From assembly GCA_034698045.1 (NCBI GenBank), contig JAQGAU010000356.1, positions 1-30,164 on the forward strand: a DNA stretch of 30,164 nucleotides, in the 5' to 3' direction. This stretch comes from Paramacrobiotus richtersi (lineage: Eukaryota; Tardigrada; Eutardigrada; Parachela; Macrobiotidae). The translations under genes and the position numbers were made by a program. The notes beneath the pieces were generated by a model that saw nothing but the letters and a program-made list of their open reading frames with translations, was not told the DNA's origin and did no database searches. How positions within the stretch are numbered: the first letter of the stretch is position 1; the number at the start of each line of letters is the position of its first letter. Positions 18,962 to 29,790 of this stretch are shown one piece after another.

Positions 18962-21900
18962 ATGTCAGAAACCGTTTATCCATCTGACAAAACAATGCAT
19001 TATGCATGTTTGCTTCAGAAATACGGCATAGAAACTCTTGCAAAAGTACATGCCGCAGCAAGGTGTGTAAACCTGGTGGATGTGATGGATTTTACGCTAC
19101 TTCAGGTAAGCACTGTGTTCAGCGAATGAAACTCCTCATTGAACAAAGAAGCAGAGCTGTTCCTCGAAGTGCTTTCCTGTTCATTTTGCTTCTCATAAAT
19201 ATGGTGCAGCGCTTTATCATTGAGACCCGTGCCTTGCTCGTCTGGTTTTTTTTTCATGAGTGATTTGCTTGTAATATATATGTGCACTTTCCAGCCTAAT
19301 GATGAGCAGTCAAGAACAGCGCTAGCTACGCATTACAAGAACCAGGTCGTGAATCGTCTACTCGTAACGTTGCTTGTATCGGTTGGGTTGCTATTATCTC
19401 CGTTCCAAGAAGTGACATTTCCTTCGTTTGGTTTTTCTGATATGCTTTCCGCAATCCCTTTCCATGAATACCGAACCGATGTAATAAGGGTCTTCTAGGT
19501 ACATATAGATAGATTTATTGGTTTTAGGTTCTGCGGTTATGTATATTCGACCAACCCATTTCTTACCAAGGGGTTTGTTGTAATCGGGGGATCCGATTCC
19601 ACATCTCAAGATTCACCGATCTTGAGAAGTGCAAAGGGAAGTTCATATTTGAGCGTCGCTTAGGGCGCAGGTGCTGGCTTCGTCACCGGAGCGGAGCGAA
19701 GGTCTTCTGTACTCAGCTCCAACACACCCTTCTCTGCGTTCCTTTCGGACACGATAATTTTCATCGAATTGGTCCGAGTTGCTTGAAATTTGGCCAGATA
19801 TGTTTGTCATTATGAGTTCTGGAATCTAAATGTTTTTTTGACACTACCTTTTTATAAATGGCAAAGTTATTGGGATTAAACTGCAATATGTATGTACCGC
19901 CAATACCAAACAGTAGAAGCGTTATCTGAAGACTGACCAGAGAGAAAACTTCCTTGCGCAATCGAAGACAATTAAAAGCGGATATTGCAGTACGAAAAGC
20001 AGCCATACGCTTTTAACGCTCCGGTCTTCATCGCCAGCATCGGCGGAGAGCGGTTACCTGGTTATTTAGGTTGACACGCCAAATATTGTTTTGTTGTTCG
20101 CCTTGCCGTGCGTGCAGCGTTTGGCAGTTTCGTTGGTTAGGGGTTCGGCCAACGGTCAAACACTGTATGGTGGAGAAGTAACTCTTATAAACTGATTTGA
20201 TTTTTGTTTACCTGAACGTTTCGGCATCTGATTGAAGTCCGATTCGGCCAGATAATATTATTAGTAGGTAATCGCTCTCTGCCGATGCCGGCGACGAAGA
20301 CAGGAGCGATGAAATGCCGATAAAAGCGCAGAGCTGCCTTTCATACAATGTCATTATGTGCCAGATCTGCTTTTATTGTTTTCAGTTGCGCAATGCGCTT
20401 TCTCTCTGTTCTGTGTCAAAAAGCTGTAATTGAGCGTTAATAAACTAATAACGCTAACAACTTGTTTATTTTGAAGAGAGTAAGGGCACAAAACCATTTG
20501 GGTTTCATAACTCGTAATCACGAACATGCTGGTTAAAATTGTTAGTAAACTGGCCCATTTTGAATAGAGTTTTCGTGTCCGCAAGGAAGCAAAGGGAAAA
20601 CTGCGTTGGAGCTAAGTATAGAAGACCTTCGCTCCGCTCGGCTAGACAATGTGAGACGACTAACGAAAACTAACGCATAGACGAAGAAGAAAATTGGTGA
20701 ACCCACACTGGAGATGCGCCGGAAAGATTTGCTGGAAGAAAACTATTTACGAAAAAGCACTGGCTGCTGGATCTGTCAAACTTTTGAAGTTTATGCTCAA
20801 AGCGTTTGATCTATCGTAGTGCGGAATGTTATGTGTTAACTTTAGCTTCGAAGTTCGGACAGGCTTGAAGTCCCGGATGAGTTACCTGCTTTTGTTATAA
20901 TAAATAATAATAATTAATTAAGTCAGTTAGGTTTGTTAATTCGTTAGGGATACAATGTAACAGAGATGACGATAGTAAATGCAATATAAACATATCCACT
21001 TTGAACAACTTCTCGACGCCGAAAGGGTCACGTATATAGAAACTTAAACTCACTTGATTGAAGTTCAAGATATCTTAAAGGTCACCCGCCGCCAATAAAA
21101 AGGTGACCAGAACCAACAAAATCGCTCTTAATATTACGAACGCCGATACGTACCGTGAGGTATATGCCCGCGCGGCTCCAACGGGTACACTGAGGTTTAA
21201 GCCAAAGAGAGCAAGTTTCGTAAAGTTAATAACAGAAACAAAGGCGGCACCATTCGATAGAACTCCACGAGCTGAGTTGAATGGTACCAAATTTGGGACA
21301 ACAAAATATTACTGAAGCTAACGTGCAGCACCAACTGCAGAGCCGCACGGTCTGCGGGCGGCTGTTCCAGCCGACACACTTTTTTCTTGTAATAAGAATA
21401 ATGCTGATATTGCATGGAGCTGTCGCTTGGCGTGGCAGAGTTACAAAACACAACTGTAAAGGCCACAAGAGTAGCTGCTGGCTAAAACTGCAAGAGTAGC
21501 CTTGCAACTACTGTATACTCACGGTGTGTGTACTTTGCAGACACTTGGAGGAGTAGTCCAAATGGATCCAGAGGAACTGCGGAACATTTTTATTGAAGTC
21601 AACATGCACCAGCTGCTACCAATTTTGCTTCATGATACTGTGTTTTGTTCCCAAAATCACCCTGAAATCCTTCTGCCGCCAGCAAAAACCTGCGTGATTG
21701 GCTGTACGTACGCCTCCAACAAGAACATGAGGAAAGGATTACCAGTAAACTTGGAGTATCATCACCAGTTCACTAAGGCTAGTTCAATACCAGTATCCTT
21801 ACAGTACATGGCTTTTAAAATGTAACTTAAACTTGCTGATTTTTTTGTAAAACGCAGGGAATACTTTACGATATCGGTGGCAAATGCAAAGAAATCCTCC

Positions 21901-24900
21901 GTCCTACACTGCGATGCCGTTCGTGCAAGGCGCGCTATCATTATGACATGTTCCTCAGTCCTAACGAAGGAAAATATTTTTTTTACGCGGAACGGCGGAA
22001 ATACGTCCGAGTGACGCACGGCGTTTTTTTCACAAGAGAGCTGTGCCAGTTTTTGGTAGAAAACATGTAAGATGTGTGGATACACAGTTAACTATGTATC
22101 TCCGGAATGTAATCGATTTTCGTCACGTAAAAACTATTCTGATTTATGAAGACTCCACTGCCATTCAACTTTCGGTGGATTTTCTCGTACGTACGTTCAG
22201 AGTTTTGGGCACAAAGGTAAGTGGATTCATGGATGACTTCGGCATTTCAACGTGGGTTTACGGTTGAAATGTTGCATAGGTATTACTCCAGCGATCATCT
22301 CGACGGCCTTTTTTCGGTTCGAGATAGAGAACGAAACGCGCGAACAAGGCTTGCTTAACTACGGATTCAGCAGCGATGCTGATCTTGATGAGATTTTGCC
22401 TATTATTGATAAAATCCGAGTCCGGCACCTGTATCCGCACAAGGGTTCGGAGCATTGCAACGCGGAGCACTGCGAATGGCTGGCAGTGGGCGACGGAATA
22501 TGGAATCTAACGTTTGCTCACTGTGCTTACGCACAATACGTAAGTAGTCCGCAGCGCATGTCAAAAAGTGACCCAAAATGCACGAACGTTAAGCAACTAG
22601 TGTGGAATGTCTAACTTCATCTTTCTTATTACCGAGTCTGGTTACTGAGTAGTGAATAGGAGATGTGCAGGGTTGTTTTAATAATTAAAAGTGAATCGTA
22701 AATCCTAATTATCAATGAGCCCATTATAATTAAGTAAATAGTAAGCCACTGCCGGAACAGCTATTAAATAGTAACTAGAGGCACTCAATTCTGGCTCTGT
22801 AAGTTAAAGAGAAATATTTTTTATCGAAAAGTACGCAACCGAGGTTACACTAAAGGGTTACACTAAAGATAAAGTGTGGGTTAACCATGCAACACTTTAC
22901 GCTATAGAAATCTCTCTCTTGAACTTATAGAGCCAGCCCCCCCTCCTAAAAAAGAACTGAGTACCCCTCCTGAAAATTACAAGTGCTACTTTCAAAATAC
23001 CGAATAGTTTGTAAAATGAGCAATCCACCACTGTTGCTATCCTAATAATTAAAACTAGACGTGATAAGTTACATCCTAGGTAAAGTGAACCGATACGCTG
23101 TGCTGGAAAACTGATTGGTAGTTTAATATCATACTCAAACACTTTTGTTTTTTTAGTAGTCATAGTAATTGTTTTCCCCATAAACAAAACGGTGACGGAA
23201 TTATCATCGTTAAAGGTACCGCGAACACAGAGAACGTTCCCCTTCTGTAACAAGATCATACTTAGAATCTAAATTTCTTTTCTCGTTTTCGTCATTTTAG
23301 CTGACTTTGCACTTACGAATATGGAATTTTCGTGCAGGAACCTTGCTTAGTTTACGTCTGGACTACGGCTGACAGGTTTTGCATTCTGGTAATGTAGTTA
23401 GACCGAACAAAATGAACAACAGGCTAATCCAGGCTTCGGATAGTAACCAATATTATAATGTTTATATTACTTAAGTGAAGAGTAAGCGGCTCCGGAACAG
23501 AAAATTAAATAGTAGGTGAATAGCTTTGCCAGATCCATGCAAATTGCTTGGCGCGTTCCGGTACGGAGCGTCCTTGCCTGCAAGCAGAACCATACGATCG
23601 GCTGATAAGCAAAATACTAGCATACAACATTGGTAGCGTACGACTGCACCATTTTGCCAGATCTGATGCCAATGCTGCACAAGATAAAGGCTATGCTTAC
23701 TGCAAGGATATTGGTAAATAGACCAGAGTTTGTGGTGGATGGACAACGACAAGAAACTGCCACCGCGATTCCTATGCCGCGGTTAGTAGAGGAGCCGCAC
23801 GGCGAAACATTTGGCAGCGGTGCAGCGCCTCGGCAACGGACCATTGCAGCCAGCTGTCTAGTGATCTCGCGATGAATGGCCAGTTAACAAAATAGGTGGA
23901 AGAGCAAAACGTGCGTGAAAACGTGCTCCGTGGCGAACAAGGTCACGGCACACAGTTTCCGTGCCAGTCGCCTTGCGGCGTGATACTGTGCCGCCTCAGT
24001 GTCACTGTTGTCCTCGATCCGCCTCGATCACACTACGGTTAAACTTTTGTCTTGATCAGTCAAGTTGTGTTCTCAGGGACATTTCAAAACCAACTGATAT
24101 ACCTAGAGCCAGCGCATGTAGATATGATATGATATTATCTAAGACTGATAAACGTTGTGAAAGAGTGTATAGTCGTATTTCGTTGAAATTAGTCATGACG
24201 TGCCTCATTTCTCAGCATCAGGTGGAAGATATGCAGTTCATTAACTATCCACCGTACTGCCCAGAGGAGCCTGTCAGAAGTCGTGGAGAGCTGTTTTGTC
24301 ACAGACACCGAGAAACTGCGGAAAGGAACCAGCTGCCGACGAAATCCCAGAACGTCATGGCAGAAAACCTTGCTGCCGCGCGGCTGCATTTGCAGGGTAT
24401 TTTGTTGCTTTTACTGTTGTGAAAGGCTGGGCAATGGGTTGATTGGAACAAAATTAATGTAGGTGCATCGGAGCTGATTGACAGCTTGAGAGCCAAGTTC
24501 GTGCTGCCAAGTAGTGATGATGAGAAAAGTGCGACTTCCAGGAGCAGTGAGAGCTTTGGCAAAGAATACCACGCAGGAGGAGCAGCGGATCCAGTTTTTT
24601 TCAAAGGCATCAACAAACCGACAGCGCCTGTTGTCGGGTCGTTTTCATGCCCGAAAAACTTGAACGAACATAAGAGATCAACTGTTCGGTCTAGAGGAGT
24701 TTTTTTTATTCTTCGTGGATGTGGACATGTGGAAATGTTCTTTCCCTTATTCGGGTTAGTTCAATGCACATCGGTAGCGCGTCTTTTAATAATTTTCGCT
24801 TCAGCGAAACGTGACCTGTATGGTCCCGGCTTTGCTTCCCGCATGTGGCACATGGGTAACGCAAGTTTTTGGCTCAGGAGTAGAATGTACTGATAAGAAG

Positions 24901-25457
24901 CGAAGAAATAATTTAAAAGTTGAAAAGCCGAAAACAGGAATATGGCATGGTTAACGGTATATGGTCAACGTGATATATTGACTGGGCTTTGCAGATCAGA
25001 ATCAACACCACAGGTCTTCCTTGGCTTCACCGCCTATATGTACGAACGACTGAAACTGTTGGACAGCGCCGTGTGGCCACAACTCTTTATTGCCTACGAC
25101 AACATGTGCAACTTGGATAGCCTGAGAGCCACAAAAGTGCCGCTGCCGCTTCCTCCTCCTTACAGTGAAATGTGGACCAAGGGGCCTTCTAAAATCATTG
25201 ATACGTTCCACTTGAGAAACCATTCTCAACACAAATGCCATGTTCAGTACAACCCACAGCTTTTTTTTGAGAAGCATCCGGAAAGCCAGGCCCGCAACAC
25301 GCAAATCTGTGAGCAAACGTTCAAATGGTTAGGACGTTACAAGTACGCAATGTTTAAAATGCCGAAGTACCGTCTGCTGTTCTTCCTTCACCGAATTACT
25401 ATACGCCGGAACGAATATTTGGAAAATCGGGTATACTTTTCTGCTGGAGAAACTTAG
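18962..25457 (+). CDS. KDZ-superfamily transposase, nine exons
   Basis: Exons: 18962-19105, 19295-19363, 21541-21744, 21858-22066, 22152-22216, 22280-22539, 24216-24396, 24463-24754, 24995-25457. All junctions are GT-AG and in phase, giving 628 residues. Cysteine pairs C122/C126 and C159/C162 (TLRCRSCKARYHYD) form a zinc-cluster region. GSEHCNAEHC, then VGDGIWNLTFAHC, gives a likely first catalytic D302. CPEEP...LFCHRH follows. YDNMCNL gives D510, DTFHLRNH has D544, and CEQTFKWL gives E581. This order fits Kyakuja-Dileera-Zisupton transposases (RNase H-fold, cut-and-paste DNA transposition). The catalytic assignment is inferred from the family. The core from 21541 is firm. Exons 1-2 rest on phase, a CAG|GTAAGC donor and a TTTCCAG acceptor, so translation could instead start at 21562. 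Exon 7 could begin at 24237. No frame breaks seen. Introns 2 and 6 hold repeats. Confidence 0.8.
19689..20639. repeat. Long inverted repeat (fold-back), 951 bp, in transposase intron 2
   Basis: The arms are 19689-20059 and 20266-20639. Outer ends match as GAGCGGAGCGAAGGTCTTCT, continuing through AGCTCCAAC. Middle segments match in order (CGGACACGA, GGCCAG, ATTA-GAGTT, CAGAGAGAAA, TTGCGCAA). The inner 45 bp match at about 39 positions around CGCC-GCATCGGC-GAGAGCG. The loop is 206 bp. Middle parts are more diverged, so the structure is old. No transposase is encoded. The minus-strand frame at 20006-19761 has a hydrophobic stretch but no family I can defend. It may be a non-autonomous fold-back DNA transposon. 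Confidence 0.85.
22727..22782 (+). repeat. Short direct repeat in transposase intron 6, left
   Basis: It aligns with 23468-23523 in the same orientation: TTAAGT-AA-AGTAAGC, then CCGGAACAG, then ATTAAATAGTA. About three quarters of positions agree. The reverse complement carries the TACTATTTA word seen elsewhere in the window. Confidence 0.55.
23073..23244 (-). CDS. Possible exon of unknown protein inside transposase intron 6
   Basis: On the minus strand an acceptor-like TTGTTACAG precedes an open segment beginning KGNVLCVRGTFNDDNSVTVL and running on to AQRIGSLYLGC. A donor-like GGAT|GTAACT follows at 23072. The frame itself stays open from 23259 to 22897. The alternating hydrophobic and polar residues would suit a beta-rich domain, but I recognise no family. 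The direct repeats at 22727-22782 and 23468-23523 flank it, so it may belong to an inserted element rather than a nested host gene. Confidence 0.25.
23468..23523 (+). repeat. Short direct repeat in transposase intron 6, right
   Basis: Partner of 22727-22782, about 741 bp downstream. The pair could bound an insertion that lengthened this intron to 1,676 nt, compared with 63-113 nt for its close neighbours. Confidence 0.55.
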
Positions 25458-25955
25458 CATTCGCATTATAACTCTGTATGGATCAGCATATCATCCTTGT
25501 TCACCCTTTTGTGCTACATGAAATTTAAAACTAAACGCTGCTGTCGTCGCCAAAATTGAAACGCGAGGCATAAATAGCTTTTGAGCTTGACAGCTTCTGG
25601 TTCTGAGTAGCGTTTTATATATCTCGAACCTTATAAGGTATCAGAAGTATGCCACACTGCGTGTTGCACATCTGTGCAGCTCTGCATATTTCAGTGGCCG
25701 TTTTGTCCGAGCAACAAAACATTTCTAAAACAGACAAATTGTGCTCTGCTGGTTAAACTCCACCAGTGCCGAACAAATCGTTGACAACAAGTGCGCTTCA
25801 CGTCTCCGTTTCTACACATAAGTTCTGCAACTGGCCTTGCTGAAGTTAGACGGGACCCAAGTTACAGACATTGCACAACACAGAAACGAGCACAGTGACT
25901 TCTGAGATCATTTTCAGAATTAGCGGACACGATTTTGTAGAATTATTTGGAAGGG
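25458..25955. other. Downstream of the transposase stop
   Basis: Likely 3' untranslated and intergenic DNA. I see no AATAAA close to the stop, no further exon and no repeat I can align within the window. Confidence 0.4.
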
Positions 25956-26347
25956 TTATTGCTGTTGTGAGAAGCTTGCTTCTATAGTATCTCCGATCGC
26001 GTTGCACAAGCCTGGAGGGGGAGTGCTTTTCGCTTCACATACTGCGAGACGAATAGTTTGCAAAGTAAGTAAGTGTCCGACGATAGGTTCTAACCATGCC
26101 AGAAATGCTGGGTCCTGAACAGGTGGGAATGAGAGCGAGAGCCGGCGCAATCCGCCAGGGCTTATATCTTGCAGCACGAGAGGATGACGATTTCTGGAAA
26201 TGGATTTCAGAATTGCATTCACCACCGTCCGCTTAATTAAGCTGCTAAGTCCTGGAGTTCGAAAACAGGCCAGGATATTACGTTTTTGTGGAAGAAATGT
26301 ACTGGCAAGCAAGTTATCTGGTTTCGAAGAATAATGGGTGTAGAAAA
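25956..26347 (-). CDS. Unrecognised minus-strand terminal exon
   Basis: A frame of about 129 residues is open from an acceptor-like GAATCCCAG (exon start 26347) to a TAA at 25956. The region ISPGGLRRLSLSFPPVQDP then LEPIVGHLLTLQTIRLAV has leucine spacing loosely like leucine-rich or F-box-linked repeats, which is only a resemblance. It ends in ASFSQQQ. Upstream exons were not found. It points away from the plus-strand candidate at 26449, so the roughly 100 bp between could be a shared promoter, or one of the two is spurious. Confidence 0.35.
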
Positions 26348-26448
26348 CTGGGATTCAGGAAGTAGATCCTGCAATTTTCGTTTTGCCTATTTGCACAAGC
26401 TTAATTTGCGCGCTTCCCAGTCCGGGTTTGGTTTGTGGTACTACCACA

Positions 26449-26636
26449 ATGGCTGTGGCTGGGCCAGCGCAAGAGGTGTTTCGGAATCTGCAGCGGTTAA
26501 AAGGGCATCAATATATGCTCACACCGGCTGTGTTTGACACTGTTTCTGCTGTTTTGGAGGCAAGTTTAGCCATTCAAGTTAGGCGGCACCGTTGCAATAG
26601 ATTCATCTACACCGAGAGACTTTTGTTCCCAAAAAC
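26449..26636 (+). CDS. Unrecognised first exon, plus strand
   Basis: An ATG at 26449 opens a frame of 62 codons plus two bases. It begins MAVAGPAQEVFRNLQRLKGH and continues through AVFDTVSAVLEASLAIQVRR to a donor AAAAAC|GTAAGT at 26637. The sequence reads like a helical segment. I recognise no family. I could not find a following exon in matching phase. The acceptor near 27511 gives an immediate stop in that phase. A partial or hypothetical gene at best. Confidence 0.35.
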
Positions 26637-27086
26637 GTAAGTACGCTCAATTTTAAAATTACATTTTCATATCGGAAATCTAAACGCATTTCTTCACCGC
26701 TACAGAAGTCTAATTTTGCATTAACAAGCAGTGAACGGTGTTATATAACGACACCTTGCAACTTATGGGCCGTTTTTCCGATTAAAGATTTGAAAAGGCA
26801 ACTATCGCAAAAAAACATGTCTTGATTTAGTTTTTTCCTCATAACTATAGCTAAGGCGCACAATTTCAAAAAAAAGCCTCTTAAGTATACTTTCGGTTAC
26901 TTTACTCACATTATAAGGGTATTGGTGGACCCCTCTGTGCTCAACCATTCTTAAAAAACTTGCACAAAGTTCATTTAGACGTTTTCTCTCAGGAGAAGTA
27001 GGGGAATATAGGGCATGTGAGGCAACCCGCTGCCTTTTATTGCTGCCTACGGTCTGCCATCGGGTAATACTAATCAGTGCCCACGG
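26637..27086. other. Stretch without a gene
   Basis: AT-rich, with no coding or RNA feature I can support. It may be an intron of the preceding candidate. Confidence 0.4.
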
Positions 27087-27214
27087 ATGGACTGGCTGGA
27101 CACTGGCTGGATACTGTAGCTGATCATTGGCCGGTCACCGAGGCCGAACAGTAGCTGGACGCCGTGGCTGGTAAAAGACAGGGCACTTTGGCTGGTCATT
27201 GGCTATTCGGTACC
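27087..27214 (+). repeat. Degenerate GGCTGG-type tandem repeat
   Basis: The words ACTGGCTGG, ACACTGGCTGG, ATACTGTAGCTG, TCATTGGCCGG, AGTAGCTGGAC, CGTGGCTGG and TTTGGCTGGTCATTGGC follow one another with roughly 10-12-nt spacing. Divergence between units implies an old minisatellite. Confidence 0.5.
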
Positions 27215-28785
27215 ACAGCACTCGCAGCATTTCGGCGCTCACGCCTATGGCTTTTACGGGACATGTGTCCGACTGCCGTCTCAGAATATGAGCCCAGCAT
27301 CGCCAGCTGATATTACCTTGGCATCGCGATAATTAAGCAAATTCGTCTACAAGGTACTCTGGACTGAAAAACTGTACATCATCGCCATACATAGGCGCAA
27401 AGAGCAACAGAGTAAAAATCTTTAACTGACCATTACAGCAGTAGTCAGAAAACAAATGACCTTCAAAAGTGATCATCTTGTAGCTTTCTGAGTTTGCTGA
27501 GCACCTTGCAGGTTTTGACTTGTTGCGAAAATGTCTAGTAGGTGCACTTCGCGCATTTTACCCGTTGCCTTTTCAGTCAACTGTTATAACTATTATCGAC
27601 CAAAGCGGAGCAAGAGTCATTTTACATTCAACAGAAATCGCTGATTGCGCGCCCTCTTCTACTATTACTACTATCGTGCAGTACTTCAAGCACCGTGACC
27701 AGTGGGACTGATAAACAAGCTGTTTTTATTATTCAAATGGCTCTGCTCAGGTGAATCGGTTGGGTCGTACGACAAAGTGTTGCCATTTCAGCTCGTCGTG
27801 CATTACATGCGGTATATGTCACAGATATCGCAGTTCAATAACGTACGCAAAAGCGGCGTGTTTTATATAGTTTCTATTTCTTTTTTTACCTTCCCTGATT
27901 TATATTTGGGTCCGTTGGGTCGGGGGATTCGCGTTTTGTTGTTAGTTCTCTGTATTACCTCTGACCTTTGTTTACCCTTAAAACTGTACTTTACAAAATT
28001 GTTTCGGTTAGTTTCACAACAACAGGCACACTGATCTTGCCGTAAAAACGACAAATGTCTGACAAATTCTGACGCAGACGGCGGCTGCGCCTGTACGGTA
28101 AAGCGCTCTTCGCGCCAACTCACCCGTTCCCCTTGCGCGGAGTTGACCATTTTTATTGAACGTAGAGGGAATTCACTCTGTCTCGTTAGAAAATGGATTA
28201 TGGAATTACTCATTCAGGCATCAGACCCGCTGGTCGCAAAGGGCATCGCAAACGTTGCGGCCCACGGTTTGCTGCATGCCCAGTTGAATCACTAGCGTAT
28301 CTGGAACTAGCTTTCGGTAGAAAAATCGCTGCAAACCTGCAGATATTTATACAAAAACGTATAGTAACTAAACTATAATTAAACTAGGGAGGACTTCATT
28401 CTTCCGTGCTTGTAGACCGAGCGAGCTCTGAGCAGCCGACGAACCGTGCAACTGACAATTAAGGTTTTGATCAAGTTTTCATTCGAGAACAATGTACAGA
28501 TTCGGTTCATCACCGGTCATGAAGTGGACCAGTGAATCTCTGCCAGAGTGCAGTTGTCAGTTCCTCGAGTAACGCTGCGCCAAAATCAATGCCGTCTGAG
28601 CCGTGCCGTGTTTTGGACAGCGAACATTCGAAACAGGAATCAAGAGTTCTGATGCTAATGCTGCACAAAAAAACCCAGTTTTTTATGTTCATAGGTTCTG
28701 GAAGACTAACTATCGTTCAATTATCATACAAACAATTTCAAACAACCTCCAAAACGCTACAACAGCAGACTGTACATTACAACAT
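27215..28785. other. Stretch with weak open frames only
   Basis: Frames at 27520-27711 and 27702-28034 follow an acceptor-like CACCTTGCAG near 27511, with FDLLRKCLVGALRAFYPLPF as the first residues. A frame at 28193-28378 is rich in basic residues. None has a motif I recognise, and opposed frames overlap the last two. A host exon at 27512 is possible but unproven. Confidence 0.3.
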
Positions 28786-28852
28786 AAAACATAATAACCT
28801 GCCGCGATGGGCTAGTTTGCTTCGCTGAGCTCGCTCTCTGCGCCCACAGCAT
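28786..28852 (-). repeat. GAGCG-rich inverted repeat, right member
   Basis: Reverse complement of 17864-17935 with scattered differences. Reading inward on the minus strand: ATGCTGTGGGCGCAGAGAGC, then the GAGC/GAAGC section, then CCCATCGCGGCAGG. The distance to the left member gives a candidate element of 10,989 bp. Confidence 0.65.
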
Positions 28853-29339
28853 TCAGTGCACTGGTATGTAAGTAAAATTGTTCAGCGATCCAGGTCCCCG
28901 CACAAGTGTAAAATCCGTCACCCCTGCGGGATTCCAGTCCCTCCCCCTCCGGTTAGCATACCGCAACTCCGATGATAGTTTGGCTTGCTACGCCAGTTTA
29001 ACATAGGAGTCTATGGAAAATTCCAAAGTCCGGATATCCGGACTCACAGAATTTTCCCACCATAACCACTATTTTTCCCCACGACAAACACAGAATATGA
29101 ACCCAATGCAAAAAACAGCATGGAAACCTAATGACAGGTTTTCGAGAAAACGGTAAAATACGAAAATTTTTTTGGCCCAGCTTTCAAAGCATAAACCTCG
29201 CTCGCTTCGCTCGCTCGGTCAACTATAAGATGCCGTCTTTTCTTAAATAAGAAATGTGTCTCTCTGCTGAAAAGTTTCAAAATTGTGTAAAAGAATAATA
29301 AACATCCTTATTCAGAATATCAATAAATATTCTTATTAA
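28853..29339. other. Stretch without a gene
   Basis: No coding feature. Around 29201-29219 lies CGCTCGCTTCGCTCGCTCGG, another GAGCG/GAAGC-type word like those at 11625, 17880, 19690 and 28825. The nearby CATAAACC and the TATGCTTTG-like reverse strand echo the inner part of the left inverted repeat. Confidence 0.4.
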
Positions 29340-29592
29340 GAAACATCAAGCCAGCGCGCCAACGCAGCAGCGCTGGCTAAAGCGAGAAACATCCAGGACC
29401 GAGCCAGAGAGCCAACTGATGAATCCTGGCAAGACGGTAATCGCAGATGGACCGTCAAGCCGCATGAAATCGGAATCGCACACATAACGCAGCGCCACGG
29501 GGCCATACACGTGTGCACAAAGACACAACACTAGAGAGAGAAGTGCGACACTCTAACCGGAGAGGCGTATCTCTCTGACAGCTTCGATGATA
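29340..29592 (-). mobile_element. Candidate tRNA-derived SINE (weak)
   Basis: On the minus strand, CTCCGGTTAGAGTGTCGCAC (near 29563-29544) resembles a tRNA D-arm and A box. It is followed by CACT-loop-AGTG (29545-29529), which could be an anticodon stem. The expected B box after it is poor. The body runs down to a GCCAGCGC / GCGCTGGC hairpin at 29350-29377, after which the DNA turns AT-rich (AATAAGAATATTTATTG). Without a second copy this rests on resemblance only. Confidence 0.25.
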
Positions 29593-29619
29593 GTAGTTGT
29601 TGCAGCACGTGGTGGCGAC

Positions 29620-29790
29620 TAGTGATGGGTAGTAAAAGGTTTGGGTGTACCTACTTAATTTTACTTGTCGTTCCGACTTCGCTACTTAATATTACTTAAT
29701 TTTGCTTCTCAGGCCTTACTATTTACTTACTATTTACTATGAATGCCCGAAACGTACTTAATATTAATTACTATTTAAGACCAACTGTCC
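29620..29790 (+). mobile_element. hAT-like transposon end (candidate)
   Basis: TAGTGATGGGTAGTAAAAGG at 29620-29639 resembles the terminal inverted repeat style of many invertebrate hAT elements (C/TAGTGATGGGY). It is followed by repeated TACTTAATTTTACTT, ACTTAATATTACTTAA and ACTATTTACT words, a sub-terminal pattern common in such ends. The opposite end is not visible before 30164, and there is no transposase. Confidence 0.35.

Noticed and set aside
19761-20006. Minus-strand frame with a hydrophobic segment ending TYILQF, recalling the TM7 motif of gustatory-type receptors
   Set aside because: The receptor motif has five hydrophobic residues between TY and QF, and here there are two. The frame also lies in one arm of a fold-back repeat and is not kept in the other arm.
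21103-21315. Plus-strand frame (VTRTNKIALNITNADTYREV...) as a 5' exon of the transposase
   Set aside because: It looks mildly coding, but the exon pair at 18962-19363 has better splice sites and joins the core in phase. I found no equally good donor for this frame.
22258-25316. Minus-strand frames opposite the transposase exons (22258-22470, 25002-25316 and others)
   Set aside because: They are antisense shadows of well-supported coding exons.
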